A stretch of 33,921 nt of DNA, taken from an uncultured Bacteroidia bacterium (GTDB lineage: Bacteria; Bacteroidota; Bacteroidia; Bacteroidales; UBA932). A model generated the notes under the pieces. It was not told the DNA's origin, did not search any database, and saw only the letters and a list, made by a program, of their open reading frames with translations. The stretch spans positions 1 to 33,921 of the forward strand of contig CACWLD010000014.1 of NCBI GenBank assembly GCA_902761655.1. Direction: 5' to 3'. The position numbers and the translations under genes were made by a program. Every line of letters starts with the position of its first letter. The stretch's first letter is position 1. Positions 1 to 8,130 of the stretch are shown one piece after another.

Positions 1-52
1 GCCAACGCCGATGGTACTGCCCCACCAGGTGGGAGAGTAGGTAGCTGCCGTT
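1..52 (+). rRNA. rrf: 5S ribosomal RNA, 3' end (partial)
   Basis: The first bases carry the conserved 3' half of bacterial 5S rRNA: the GCCGATGGTACTG block, the CCACCAGGTGGG arm and the GAGAGTAGGTAGC loop and helix. The molecule is cut by the left edge, so only about 50 of about 110 nt are present. The exact 3' end is estimated. A strong intrinsic terminator follows at once, which fits the end of an rRNA operon whose 16S and 23S genes lie to the left. Confidence 0.9.
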
Positions 53-58
53 CTTCGG

Positions 59-97
59 GACGCCGGTCAGACACAAACTGACCGGCGTCTTTTTTTT
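59..97 (+). terminator. Intrinsic terminator of the rRNA operon
   Basis: A perfect 12-bp stem (59-70 with 78-89, GACGCCGGTCAG / CTGACCGGCGTC) closes a 7-nt loop and is followed directly by eight T residues (90-97). It sits just after the 5S end, so it is the expected stop of the rRNA transcript and separates it from the downstream xylan-degradation operon. Confidence 0.92.
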
Positions 98-132
98 ATG
101 TTTACCCTGCTACAGATTTTTTTAATAATTAT

Positions 133-140
133 TATATTTG
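133..140 (+). promoter_or_regulatory. -7 element (TATATTTG) of the GH43-GH51-esterase operon
   Basis: TATATTTG matches the Bacteroidota -7 consensus TAnnTTTG exactly and lies between the rRNA terminator and the first ATG at 180. No good TTTG -33 element is seen 19-21 nt upstream, so the call rests on the -7 box and its position. Predicted start of transcription is near 147, giving a leader of roughly 30 nt. Confidence 0.42.
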
Positions 141-179
141 TGTTTATCCAACAGCAAATCTTTATTAACCATCTATAGT

Positions 180-1361
180 ATGAAAAAACATTCATTTGTA
201 ATTGCATTGGCAGCATGCCTTCCATTGCTTTTTTCTTGTAATAACGGCCCTCAGCCGTGTGTCGCTCCTGAACCGGAACCTATTGAGCCTGTAGAGCAGG
301 CTCCAAGGGCCGATCCTGGACAGAATAACTTCGGTGGCACTATTTCGGCTACACCTCAGGCTCCAAGGGATACCACTGGTATGGCAGAGCGCCGTGCCAG
401 GCAGATGGCAGCGGCAAACCAGATAAGGACCGTGCACTTCAATGACCTTTCAATGAGCGATCCTTATATCCTGGCTGATCAGGCTACCAAGACATATTAC
501 CTCACTTCTTCAGGTGGACGCCAGTATCGCAGCAAGGACCTCATTATGTGGGAGGGACCTTACAACGTAATTGACATCTCCGGCACCTGGTGCGAGAAAG
601 CGGGCTTCGCAGCCGCCGCTGAAATCCACAAGATTGGCAACTATTATTACTATGCCGGAACCTGGAGCGACCATAGCGAGATTATCCAGGCCATCCCCAG
701 AAGGTACAACGTGCCTCACAACCAGACTTACCTTCTCCGTTCCGAGAGCCCTGAGGGACCTTTCGTTCCTTTCTCAATCGAGCCCGGCTATGACTATCAG
801 CCTCACGACTGGGACTGCATCGACGGTACTCTCTATGAAGAGGACGGAAAGATATATATGATCTTCGTACACGAGTGGACTCAGCTCATTGACGGTACAA
901 TGGACTACATTGAGCTGGCACCGGACCTCACCTATACCGTTTCCAAGAAGCCTGTAACAATGTTCCGCGCTTCCGAGAACCCTGCAGTGGGTGAGATGAA
1001 CGTACTTGGAGAGGCAACATTTGGAATGAAGCTCCCTGGCTGGGTAACAGACGGACCTCAGATGTTCCGCACCCAGACCGGCAAGCTTGGAATGCTCTGG
1101 TCTTCTTGGGGCAAGGAGCGTTACATCCAGTGCGTATGCTACTCAGAATCAGGCAAGATCGAGGGACCTTGGGTTCAGGAACCGGAACCGTTCCTTGCAA
1201 ACAACTCCGGCCACGGAATGCTCTTCAGGACCTTTGACGGCGAACTCAGGTACGTGGTTCACCACTCCGAGGGCAACGGCGGAAGAAAACCTCAATACTG
1301 GACTGTGGATGACTCCGGCGACAAGCTTAAACTTGGCAAGCAGATCATTCTTACAAAATAA
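180..1361 (+). CDS. GH43-family glycoside hydrolase lipoprotein (arabinofuranosidase/xylosidase type)
   Basis: Secreted five-bladed beta-propeller hydrolase expected to cleave arabinose or xylose units from arabinoxylan. The ATG at 180 is chosen over an upstream in-frame TTG (138) because it begins a clean lipoprotein signal (MKKHSF...LLFSC, lipobox Cys20); a Pro/Glu-rich linker follows to about residue 50. GH43 marks: the first-blade motif SDPYIL with putative base Asp94, the DGTLYEEDGKIY segment with Asp215, TDGPQMF with Asp291 at the place where many GH43 enzymes have a Glu acid, and a late GHGMLF histidine. Length is 393 residues. It is the first gene of an operon with a GH51 enzyme (7-nt gap) and a double esterase, all fitting arabinoxylan side-chain removal. 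The precise substrate cannot be read from sequence. Confidence 0.85.
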   Translation: MKKHSFVIALAACLPLLFSCNNGPQPCVAPEPEPIEPVEQAPRADPGQNNFGGTISATPQAPRDTTGMAERRARQMAAANQIRTVHFNDLSMSDPYILADQATKTYYLTSSGGRQYRSKDLIMWEGPYNVIDISGTWCEKAGFAAAAEIHKIGNYYYYAGTWSDHSEIIQAIPRRYNVPHNQTYLLRSESPEGPFVPFSIEPGYDYQPHDWDCIDGTLYEEDGKIYMIFVHEWTQLIDGTMDYIELAPDLTYTVSKKPVTMFRASENPAVGEMNVLGEATFGMKLPGWVTDGPQMFRTQTGKLGMLWSSWGKERYIQCVCYSESGKIEGPWVQEPEPFLANNSGHGMLFRTFDGELRYVVHHSEGNGGRKPQYWTVDDSGDKLKLGKQIILTK

Positions 1362-1368
1362 TCCATAA

Positions 1369-3897
1369 ATGAAAAGACTTTTAACCACATTGCTGATTCT
1401 GTCAGCAATGTGTTTTTCTGCAATAGCGCAGGAAAACGTCAACATCAACGTCAAGTCCAAGGCTGTAGCGGGACAGATAGATCCTATGCTCTACGGCCAG
1501 CTCTTTGAGCACATCTACTTCTCCGCCAACAACGGAGTTTGGCAGGAGCTCATCTACGAACGTTCGTTCGAGCCCGAGCATTATCCGGGCATCCATCCGC
1601 GCGACGGTTTCTTTGACGGCTGGCATATGGACGATGAGGATGTCCTCCATTCGCCTACCCGCTACGAGCAGCCAATCCATATAACCACCGTAAACACAGA
1701 TAATTACGAGATCAATATGGATGTAAAGTGGCGTTCGTACAGGCTCGCACGCCGTTCCTGGAGCGGAGGTCTTATGGATATGCGCTTCGCCGTAAAGAAC
1801 GCTGCTGACGGAAAGCCATACTATGTGCGCGTACACAATCCGTATTACGAGGCTCGTATACTCAATCCCGGCCAGACGGAGGCACAGGCTGCAGCAGCCG
1901 CTATGGCGCAGGCCCAGCAGGCAATGCAGCAGCAGGTGGACCCTTACTTTGGCATAGCCAAGATGGTTGAGCGCGAGACTGAGTTCAGGGGAACCACACG
2001 CAAGATAAATACCTTGGAATCAATGGTTTCCAAGAAGGCAACCGCAGCCCAGATCAACGAGAACCAGGACTGGCACAAGCTGCGCATCGTCTGCGCCGGC
2101 AGGTCCATCAAGGTTTACTGGGATGGAAAGAATGTCGTAAGCTACAGCAAGCTTGAGAGCAGCGGCAAGAACGACATCGACTTCTGGGTGAACTACACCG
2201 AGGCATATTACAAGAACATCCGTGTCACCTCCTCCAACGGAAAGGTGGTTTATTTCGAGGGCACACCTGAAGATGTGAAGATCCCTTCAGTGGCTCCTCA
2301 GTGGGATGCATTCGGCAATGCCACATATGAACTGGTTAAGGGCGATGCCATCAATATGGATTATTCCCAGAAGATCACCGCAGGCGCATCACCAGCCGGC
2401 GTATCTCAGGGTCCTCAGAACTTGATTGCAGGGGAGACCTTCCTGGGCTCCATCTATGCAAAGGGCAACGGAACCCTTTCCGTAGGCCTCAAGAGGGGTA
2501 ACAACATTATCCTTGAGCAGAACCTTGGAGTTCCCGGAAATACCTGGACAAAATACGACATCAACCTTCCACTGGGTTCTCTCAGCGGAGACGCTGATTT
2601 CGCAATCATAGTCAAGAACGGAACCGTACAGGTTGACCAGGCTACTCTTACCACAAAGACCGGACAGTCCCTTGGCGGATTCCGTCCTGACATCTTCAAC
2701 GCAGTCAAGGAGCTTCATCCTACCTGTCTGCGCTGGCCGGGCGGAGGATATGTCGCCCAGTATTACTGGCAGTGGGGCGTGGGTCCTCAGGAGCAGCGCT
2801 ATCGCTGGCCTCATTGGCAGTGGATGGATTATGACCAGAACTGCTTCGGAACGGATGAATTCATCCGCTTCTGCCGCGAGATTGGCGCAGAGCCTGTCAT
2901 TGTGGTATCAGTTCACTTTGAGCGCCCGGCAGAGGAGTATGACTCCATCCTTCAGGATGCAGTGAACTGGGTGCGCTACTGCAACGAGCCCGCTACGGGC
3001 GAGTGGGGTGCCAAGCGCGCCGCAAACGGCCATCCGGAGCCTTACAACGTTAAGTATTGGGAGATTGACAACGAAATGTGGGAGATGGGAATCGAAAGGT
3101 ACGAGAAATGCGTTCGCGACTTCTCAACCGCAATGCGCGAGGTCTCCCCGGACATCAAGATCATTGTCTGCGGCGGCTTCGACGACGAAGACTTCTTCAA
3201 GAGGAGCGGCACTTACTTCGATTATGTCAGCCTGCATCATTACGAGCAGCAGGGCGGCTACTTCACAGGCCCCAGGAGGCTTGCAGAGCAGTATGACCGC
3301 TATGCGCAGTATATAGCCAACTGCCCCAACCCCAACCTCAAGCTCTTCATTTCCGAGTGGAACCTCCAGAGCATCGATTGGAGGACCGGCCTCTTTGCTG
3401 GCGGCTTCCTCAATGTCTGTGAGGAGCGCGACGTGGTTGCTATGGGCGCTGCGGCGCTGTTCATCCGCCGTACGGACGCTCCTGACTGGAACAACGCTTT
3501 CATCAATTTCGATTACAAGGACCTGTTTGTGGCTCCTAACTACCAGGTTACCAATCTTTGGTACGACCACTTCTCAAGGTATCGCCTGGACTTCACCGGC
3601 GATGTGAAGGACCTGAGTGTGGTTACCACCTTGTCCGAAAACGGTAAGGAAGTGATAGTCAAGGTTGTAAACGCTACTGAAAAGCCTTACAAGCTCAATA
3701 TTGCCGGAGACTGGAACGGAATTGACGGCGCCAAGTACGAGTACTACGCACCGGGCTCCCTGACAGTTGCCAACAGTATGGAGAACAAGAATGCAGTGGC
3801 TCTCAAGGTAAAGAACCTGAACCCTGCAAACAACGGTATTGCGCTTGACATCGATCCTCTCAGCGCCGGTGTCATCACAATTGAAAGGAAATTTTAA
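1369..3897 (+). CDS. Secreted GH51 alpha-L-arabinofuranosidase with inserted carbohydrate-binding-type domains
   Basis: Releases terminal L-arabinofuranose from arabinoxylan or arabinan in the periplasm or outside. A Sec signal ends at about residue 20 (CFSAIA|QE). The GH51 N-terminal segment (about 24-75, LYGQLFEHIYFSANNG) is separated from the barrel by a LamG/DUF1080-like insert (about 76-310, WHKLRIVCAGRSIKVYWDG) and a CBM4_9-like module (about 315-435). The barrel starts at LRWPGG; EIDNEMW carries the acid/base Glu569 and FISEWN the nucleophile Glu663; a beta domain ends the protein. At 842 residues it is longer than simple 500-660-residue GH51 enzymes because of these modules. An Ala/Gln-rich stretch (about 168-190) interrupts the insert. 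It lies between GH43 and the esterase with 7- and 12-nt gaps, so one transcript is likely. Confidence 0.93.
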   Translation: MKRLLTTLLILSAMCFSAIAQENVNINVKSKAVAGQIDPMLYGQLFEHIYFSANNGVWQELIYERSFEPEHYPGIHPRDGFFDGWHMDDEDVLHSPTRYEQPIHITTVNTDNYEINMDVKWRSYRLARRSWSGGLMDMRFAVKNAADGKPYYVRVHNPYYEARILNPGQTEAQAAAAAMAQAQQAMQQQVDPYFGIAKMVERETEFRGTTRKINTLESMVSKKATAAQINENQDWHKLRIVCAGRSIKVYWDGKNVVSYSKLESSGKNDIDFWVNYTEAYYKNIRVTSSNGKVVYFEGTPEDVKIPSVAPQWDAFGNATYELVKGDAINMDYSQKITAGASPAGVSQGPQNLIAGETFLGSIYAKGNGTLSVGLKRGNNIILEQNLGVPGNTWTKYDINLPLGSLSGDADFAIIVKNGTVQVDQATLTTKTGQSLGGFRPDIFNAVKELHPTCLRWPGGGYVAQYYWQWGVGPQEQRYRWPHWQWMDYDQNCFGTDEFIRFCREIGAEPVIVVSVHFERPAEEYDSILQDAVNWVRYCNEPATGEWGAKRAANGHPEPYNVKYWEIDNEMWEMGIERYEKCVRDFSTAMREVSPDIKIIVCGGFDDEDFFKRSGTYFDYVSLHHYEQQGGYFTGPRRLAEQYDRYAQYIANCPNPNLKLFISEWNLQSIDWRTGLFAGGFLNVCEERDVVAMGAAALFIRRTDAPDWNNAFINFDYKDLFVAPNYQVTNLWYDHFSRYRLDFTGDVKDLSVVTTLSENGKEVIVKVVNATEKPYKLNIAGDWNGIDGAKYEYYAPGSLTVANSMENKNAVALKVKNLNPANNGIALDIDPLSAGVITIERKF

Positions 3898-3909
3898 TCA
3901 TTTCTTTCT

Positions 3910-5805
3910 ATGAAAAAGTTATTTATCGCTTTTTTCCTTGCGTTTGCAGCCATAAGCGCTGCAAGCGCTCAGGATAAGAGCTTCCATATTTTCCTCTGCT
4001 TCGGCCAGTCCAATATGGAGGGAAACGCCAGGGTGACCGATGCCGACAGGGAAGGGGTGAATCCCAACTTCCTGATGATGGCGCCCGTAGACTTCCCGCA
4101 GATGGGAAGGGTTAAGGGTAACTGGTATCCTGCCGTTCCGCCTCTCTGCCGTGAAAATACCGGACTTACCCCGGCGGACTGGTTTGGCCGCACGCTTATT
4201 GAGAACCTGCCTGCAGGCCACCGTGTGGGCGTTATCAATGTTTCCGTAGCCGGCTGCAAGATAGAAGCCTTTATGAGGGACCAGGCCGAGGAATACGCCA
4301 AGACAGGCGCGGACTGGCTCAAGAACATAATGAACATCTACGGAGGCAATCCGTACGATTATCTTGTAGAACTGGGCAAGAAAGCCCAGAAGGACGGAGT
4401 GATCTCCGGAATCCTCCTTCATCAGGGAGAATCCAATCCTGACGATGAGGAGTGGCCAAATAAGGTAAAAGGCATTTACGAGAGCCTTCTCAAGGATCTT
4501 GGCCTCAAGGCCGAGAACTGCCCCCTGCTTGTAGGAGAGGTTGTCAACTCTGACCGTGGAGGCGTATGCGGACCTATGAACCGTATCATTGACAAAGTAG
4601 AAGACGTCATTCCCAACGCACACGTGGTATCTTCCAGCGGATGCGAGCAGAACTTTGATTTCCTGCACTTCAGCTCCCTGGGTTACAAGCAGTTGGGCCG
4701 TCGCTACGCCGTTGTTATGCTTCCCCTTATGGGCTATCAGGCGCCAACCGGACGCAGCACCCTCAATCCTTCCCAGGATTCTCCTATCATCAATTCAAGG
4801 AGCGGACAGGCTACGTTCAACTACGTTGCCCCCAGGGCCCAGAGGGTAATGATTACCTCTCAGTTCCTTGACCGCTCCCAGGAGATGACAAAGAACAGGG
4901 ACGGCGTGTGGAGCATCACCCTGAGGCCGGATAAGAAGGACATCTATCCGTACAACTTCATTGTTGACGGAGTTACCGTCTCAGACCCCTTGAACACTGA
5001 TATCTTCCCCAACGAGAACTTCAAGGCCAGCCTTCTTGAGATTCCTGACCGCGACGCTCTTTATACCTTCAACGACGTTCCTCACGGAAAGATGGTTTAC
5101 TGCACCTACAAGTCTTCCGTGCTGAATCTCAACCGTCCTCTGGTGGTTTACACACCTCCGGGATACGAGACTTCCGGCAAGAGCTATCCGGTATTCTACC
5201 TTATCAGCGGAACAACGGATACGGAGGAGACCTGGTTCAAGGTGGGCAAGGTTAACGTAATCCTTGACAACCTCATCGCCCAGGGCAAGGCCGAGCCTAT
5301 GGTTGTGGTAATGCCTTACGGATATATGATGAACGGAACCCCGGCTCCGGACAGTATGGCATCCTGCGAGATGTACCAGACTTTCTCAAAGGAGATGACT
5401 GAGTGCATAATGCCTTATGCGGAGAGCAATTTCCGCATTATTGCGGACAGGGACCACCGCGCCATAGCGGGATTCTCCCGCGGAGGCGGCCAGTCCCTGT
5501 ACACGGCGCTGGACAACCTTGACAAGTTCTCCTGGCTGGCATCGTACAGCGCCTACCTCATCCCCGAGGCAATGGATACGTACTTCCCGCAGTATGCGAA
5601 GAATCCAGCCCTGCTTAACGACGGCCTCAAGCTGTTCTGGTTTGGCGTGGGCACCTCCGACGGCCTGTACAAGAACGTGCTGACCCATCAGGAGTACAAT
5701 GACAAGAACGGTATCAAATACGAGAAGATATTCACGGACGGAGGCCATACCTGGATGAACGCCCGTTATTACCTTGCAACAACTCTCCAGCGCTTCTTCA
5801 AATAG
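3910..5805 (+). CDS. Bifunctional CE6-CE1-type carbohydrate esterase (acetyl-xylan / feruloyl esterase)
   Basis: Two esterases in one secreted chain, expected to remove acetyl and feruloyl groups from xylan. Signal peptide residues 1-20 (AASAQ). The N-terminal SGNH/SASA domain (about 22-275) has the nucleophile block GQSNMEG (Ser34), an LHQGESNPDD block and the terminal D-x-x-H pair in DFLHFSS (Asp250, His253). An E-set/CBM48-like domain follows (about 290-385), as in many Bacteroidota CE1 esterases. The C-terminal alpha/beta hydrolase (about 395-631) has GFSRGGG (nucleophile Ser523) and GGHTW (His613). Both catalytic sets look intact. It is third in the operon, so GH43, GH51 and both esterases would debranch arabinoxylan together. 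Its stop overlaps by 8 nt the end of the oppositely oriented gene. The acetyl/feruloyl split is inferred from family. Confidence 0.88.
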   Translation: MKKLFIAFFLAFAAISAASAQDKSFHIFLCFGQSNMEGNARVTDADREGVNPNFLMMAPVDFPQMGRVKGNWYPAVPPLCRENTGLTPADWFGRTLIENLPAGHRVGVINVSVAGCKIEAFMRDQAEEYAKTGADWLKNIMNIYGGNPYDYLVELGKKAQKDGVISGILLHQGESNPDDEEWPNKVKGIYESLLKDLGLKAENCPLLVGEVVNSDRGGVCGPMNRIIDKVEDVIPNAHVVSSSGCEQNFDFLHFSSLGYKQLGRRYAVVMLPLMGYQAPTGRSTLNPSQDSPIINSRSGQATFNYVAPRAQRVMITSQFLDRSQEMTKNRDGVWSITLRPDKKDIYPYNFIVDGVTVSDPLNTDIFPNENFKASLLEIPDRDALYTFNDVPHGKMVYCTYKSSVLNLNRPLVVYTPPGYETSGKSYPVFYLISGTTDTEETWFKVGKVNVILDNLIAQGKAEPMVVVMPYGYMMNGTPAPDSMASCEMYQTFSKEMTECIMPYAESNFRIIADRDHRAIAGFSRGGGQSLYTALDNLDKFSWLASYSAYLIPEAMDTYFPQYAKNPALLNDGLKLFWFGVGTSDGLYKNVLTHQEYNDKNGIKYEKIFTDGGHTWMNARYYLATTLQRFFK

Positions 5806-6178
5806 CAGTTGGCACCTTCTGCAAATTGAAGAGACGGGTTTGTGAGATATAGTATTTGAACTCGAAACAACGGAACTCATCGTGCGAGTTGACCTTCCGG
5901 TAACTTGTTGAATATTCGGGCCTGAAGCCCATTGAAAGCAAGTCACCTATACCAATGGAAGTGATGCTCGTACGATGAAGTTTTTTAAGTATCTCATAGT
6001 TTTTCTCCAGGCCGCGCAACACCTTGCGGTGTATGTTGCGTGAGTCCTTCTGCTCCCTGTTGTGATATTTGTTCTTGCAGCTGTCGCAACAGAACTTTTT
6101 GTCCAGGCGGCCATAGGTTATAACATTTCCGCACTCCAGGCAGGTGGGCTTGCCGGGCGGTTTTATCTTGTATTCCAT
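5798..6178 (-). CDS. Small conserved zinc-ribbon protein of unknown function
   Basis: A 126-residue cytoplasmic protein. The N-terminal third has two Cys pairs (CLECG and CCDSCKNKYHN, about residues 18-40) with the look of a small zinc ribbon. The rest is basic and helical and ends in aromatic-rich segments. It has no signal peptide or enzyme motif. I recognise the style as a short hypothetical protein recurrent in Bacteroidota, but no function can be given. It is the last gene of the minus-strand run behind cysE (99-nt gap), and its final codons overlap the end of the convergent esterase by 8 nt. No terminator separates the two. Confidence 0.72.
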   Translation of the reverse strand: MEYKIKPPGKPTCLECGNVITYGRLDKKFCCDSCKNKYHNREQKDSRNIHRKVLRGLEKNYEILKKLHRTSITSIGIGDLLSMGFRPEYSTSYRKVNSHDEFRCFEFKYYISQTRLFNLQKVPTAI

Positions 6179-6277
6179 ATGTCATTTTTTAACGATGAAT
6201 ATGGAGCAATTTCCCTTATCCGCCAAGCGCTTGAAAAAAAGCCTGCAAAGAGTGCGTGAAATATTTAAGCCTTGTGA

Positions 6278-7012
6278 CTAAATGCCTTCTCCTCCGGAGA
6301 ACATCTCCTGCGTCTTTCCCTGAAGGATGCGGGAGTTTTTCTTGACCGAATGCGTGAGCCAGACGTTTCCGCCTATCACGGAATTCTCGCCAATGGTGAT
6401 CCTTCCCAGGATGGAGGCGTTGGAGTAGACGGTTACGCCGTCTTCCAGGATAGGGTGGCGCGGGAGGTTCGCAGGGTTCCCGTCAGGATCCCTGCGAATG
6501 TTCTTTGCGCCCAACGTAACTCCCTGATATAGAGTTACATTATTCCCAATTATGGTGGTTTCTCCAATGACTATTCCGGTGCCGTGGTCAATGGCAAAGC
6601 CTTCTCCTATCACGGCGGCGGGGTGGATGTCGATTCCGGTCACGGAATGGGCGTGCTCCGTAAGCATCCTGGGGATTACGGGGACTCCCAGCTTGAGAAG
6701 GACGTGTGCGGTGCGGTAATGCAGCATAGCGGTGACTGCGGGGTAGCAGAAGACCACCTCCTTGTCCGTCTTTGCGGCGGGGTCGTTGCGCATTATGGCC
6801 TGCACGTCACCTTCAAGGAGCCTCTTGATTTCAGGCATCTCCTTGGCAAAGGTTTCCGCGATTTCTCTTCCGGCCAGGGCCTCAAGGCTGTCTGCAATGT
6901 GCCAGAGGGCCTTGTGTGGCTCTACATCCGAGTACATAGGGAATACATAGTCCTTAATCTTGGACATAAAGACTTTGAGGTATTCTCCGGTTTCTCTGAA
7001 AGAAATATTCAT
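6278..7012 (-). CDS. cysE: Serine O-acetyltransferase
   Basis: Makes O-acetyl-L-serine from L-serine and acetyl-CoA, the committed step of cysteine synthesis; cytoplasmic. The start at 7012 (MNISFRETGEYL) is chosen because upstream codons would lie inside cysK. An N-terminal helical domain (about 1-130) leads to a left-handed beta-helix of hexapeptide repeats (GIDIHPAAVIGEGFAIDHG, then IVIGETTIIGNNV and TLYQGVTLGAKN), with the Asp-His pair in AIDHGTG. A C-terminal tail of about 20 residues, which in this family can bind CysK or cysteine, ends MFSGGEGI. It ends in Ile like many CysE tails that dock in CysK. The start is only 4 nt after the cysK stop, so the two are co-transcribed from the region carrying the Cys-rich leader. 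Confidence 0.93.
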   Translation of the reverse strand: MNISFRETGEYLKVFMSKIKDYVFPMYSDVEPHKALWHIADSLEALAGREIAETFAKEMPEIKRLLEGDVQAIMRNDPAAKTDKEVVFCYPAVTAMLHYRTAHVLLKLGVPVIPRMLTEHAHSVTGIDIHPAAVIGEGFAIDHGTGIVIGETTIIGNNVTLYQGVTLGAKNIRRDPDGNPANLPRHPILEDGVTVYSNASILGRITIGENSVIGGNVWLTHSVKKNSRILQGKTQEMFSGGEGI

Positions 7013-7016
7013 TTTG

Positions 7017-7952
7017 TTAATCGATAGGGTATCCTTCAAAATCGTAAAGAACTGTGGAGAGATAGCGCTCCCCGGTGTCTGGGAGCAGGGCAACTATGGT
7101 CTTTCCCTTGTTCCTGTCCTGTCTGGCAAGCCTGAGCGCCGCGGCGAAGGCTGCTCCTGACGATATTCCAACCAACAGTCCTTCCTTGGCTGAAAGCATC
7201 CTGGAGGCCTTTATGGCCTCGTCATCAGGGATGGGGATTATGGTATCCACAACGCCTGCGTTGTATGTGTCCGGGACAAATCCGGCTCCAATGCCCTGGA
7301 TCTTATGCTTTCCGGCAATTCCGGTGCTGAGGACCGCTGAGGATTCAGGCTCCACTGCAACCACCTCTACGGCAGGATTATGCTTCTTAAGCGCCTTGCC
7401 CGTGCCGCTTACAGTACCTCCGGTTCCAACTCCGGCTACAAAGATATCAACTTTTCCTTCAGTTGCCTCCCAAATCTCCTCTCCCGTTGTGCGTTCGTGA
7501 GCGGCGGGGTTGGCAGGATTGACAAACTGGCCAAGGATTATGGATCCGGGAGTGGCTTCCCTGATCTCCTCCGCCTTGCGGATGGCTCCTTTCATTCCTT
7601 CTCCGCCGGGGGTGAGCACCAGGCGGGCACCAAGCGCCTTGAGCAGGCTTCTGCGCTCCTGGCTCATAGTCTCCGGCATAGTGAGGACTACCTTGTATCC
7701 TTTGGCGGCGCCTACCCAGGCAAGGCCGACGCCGGTGTTTCCGCTTGTAGGTTCAATAATGGTAGCGCCTGGTTTAAGCACACCTTTCTTCTCTGCATCA
7801 TCAATCATTGCCAGGGCGATGCGGTCCTTTACGCTTCCGCCAGGGTTGAAATACTCAAGTTTGAGCAGGATGTCAGCCTGCTGTCCTTCAAAACCTGAAA
7901 CCTTGAGTACCGGAGTCTTACCGATAAGCTCAACAAGAGAATTGTAAATCAT
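7017..7952 (-). CDS. cysK: Cysteine synthase A (O-acetylserine sulfhydrylase)
   Basis: PLP enzyme that joins O-acetylserine and sulfide to give L-cysteine; cytoplasmic. The start at 7952 ([16 protein letters not shown]) matches the family N-terminus; ten further in-frame residues upstream are not family-like. Key motifs: NPGGSVKDR with the PLP lysine Lys42, TSGNTGVG for substrate carboxylate binding, the phosphate cup [13 protein letters not shown], and GISSGAA near the C-terminus. 311 residues, standard. It is first in the cysK-cysE pair. Between its ATG and the promoter lie a 24-codon ORF with four Cys codons in a row and an intrinsic terminator, so transcription into cysK probably depends on cysteine (or Cys-tRNA) supply. 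Confidence 0.95.
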   Translation of the reverse strand: MIYNSLVELIGKTPVLKVSGFEGQQADILLKLEYFNPGGSVKDRIALAMIDDAEKKGVLKPGATIIEPTSGNTGVGLAWVGAAKGYKVVLTMPETMSQERRSLLKALGARLVLTPGGEGMKGAIRKAEEIREATPGSIILGQFVNPANPAAHERTTGEEIWEATEGKVDIFVAGVGTGGTVSGTGKALKKHNPAVEVVAVEPESSAVLSTGIAGKHKIQGIGAGFVPDTYNAGVVDTIIPIPDDEAIKASRMLSAKEGLLVGISSGAAFAAALRLARQDRNKGKTIVALLPDTGERYLSTVLYDFEGYPID

Positions 7953-7984
7953 AACTGTAATATTTAATGTGTTGATAATCAATT

Positions 7985-8022
7985 AAAAAAGTCCTGCCAA
8001 AGTCTTTACGACCGGCAGGACC
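7985..8022 (-). terminator. Intrinsic terminator upstream of cysK (putative attenuator)
   Basis: On the minus strand, GTCCTGCC (8021-8014) pairs perfectly with GGCAGGAC (7998-7991), with a possible small inner stem (GTC/GAC), and is followed by six T residues (7990-7985). The plus strand has no T-run after it, so it works only toward cysK. The only thing transcribed before it is the Cys-rich leader ORF, 25 nt upstream of the stem, so a terminator here makes sense only as a conditional stop for cysK-cysE. Confidence 0.8.
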
Positions 8023-8046
8023 CTATAGCGCAATCTTTATAGTAAA

Positions 8047-8121
8047 CTATACACGGGTTATTCCGTACCGATCGGTTGGAAGGGTACAGCAACAACATAC
8101 TGATGTATAGGTCCGTTTCAT
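8047..8121 (-). CDS. Poly-cysteine leader peptide of the cysK-cysE operon
   Basis: A 24-codon ORF beginning MKRTYTSVCCCCTLP and ending at TAG (8049-8047). Codons 9-12 are TGT TGT TGC TGT (8097-8086), four Cys codons in a row directly upstream of cysteine-synthesis genes. A TTTG-N19-TTACTTTG promoter ends 9 nt before its ATG, so the transcript would start only a few bases before or at the start codon. An intrinsic terminator lies between its stop and cysK. Alternative pairings are visible: codons 4-7 (CTATACAT) with the segment around the stop (GTGTATAG), and codons 3-6 (GGACCTATA) with the terminator 5' arm region (TATAGGGTCC, one bulge). This is the design of ribosome-mediated attenuation. 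Function is inferred; the ORF and codon run are directly visible. Confidence 0.78.
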   Translation of the reverse strand: MKRTYTSVCCCCTLPTDRYGITRV

Positions 8122-8130
8122 GTTCAAGAG

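Noticed and set aside
138-179. Upstream TTG start for the first GH43 gene
   Set aside because: It would put 14 polar residues before a normal lipoprotein signal and would begin inside the predicted -7 promoter element.
7985-8121. SAM- or other riboswitch upstream of cysK
   Set aside because: I could not find a known aptamer core here, and the region is already explained by a translated Cys-codon run plus a terminator. A covariance-model search could still test this.
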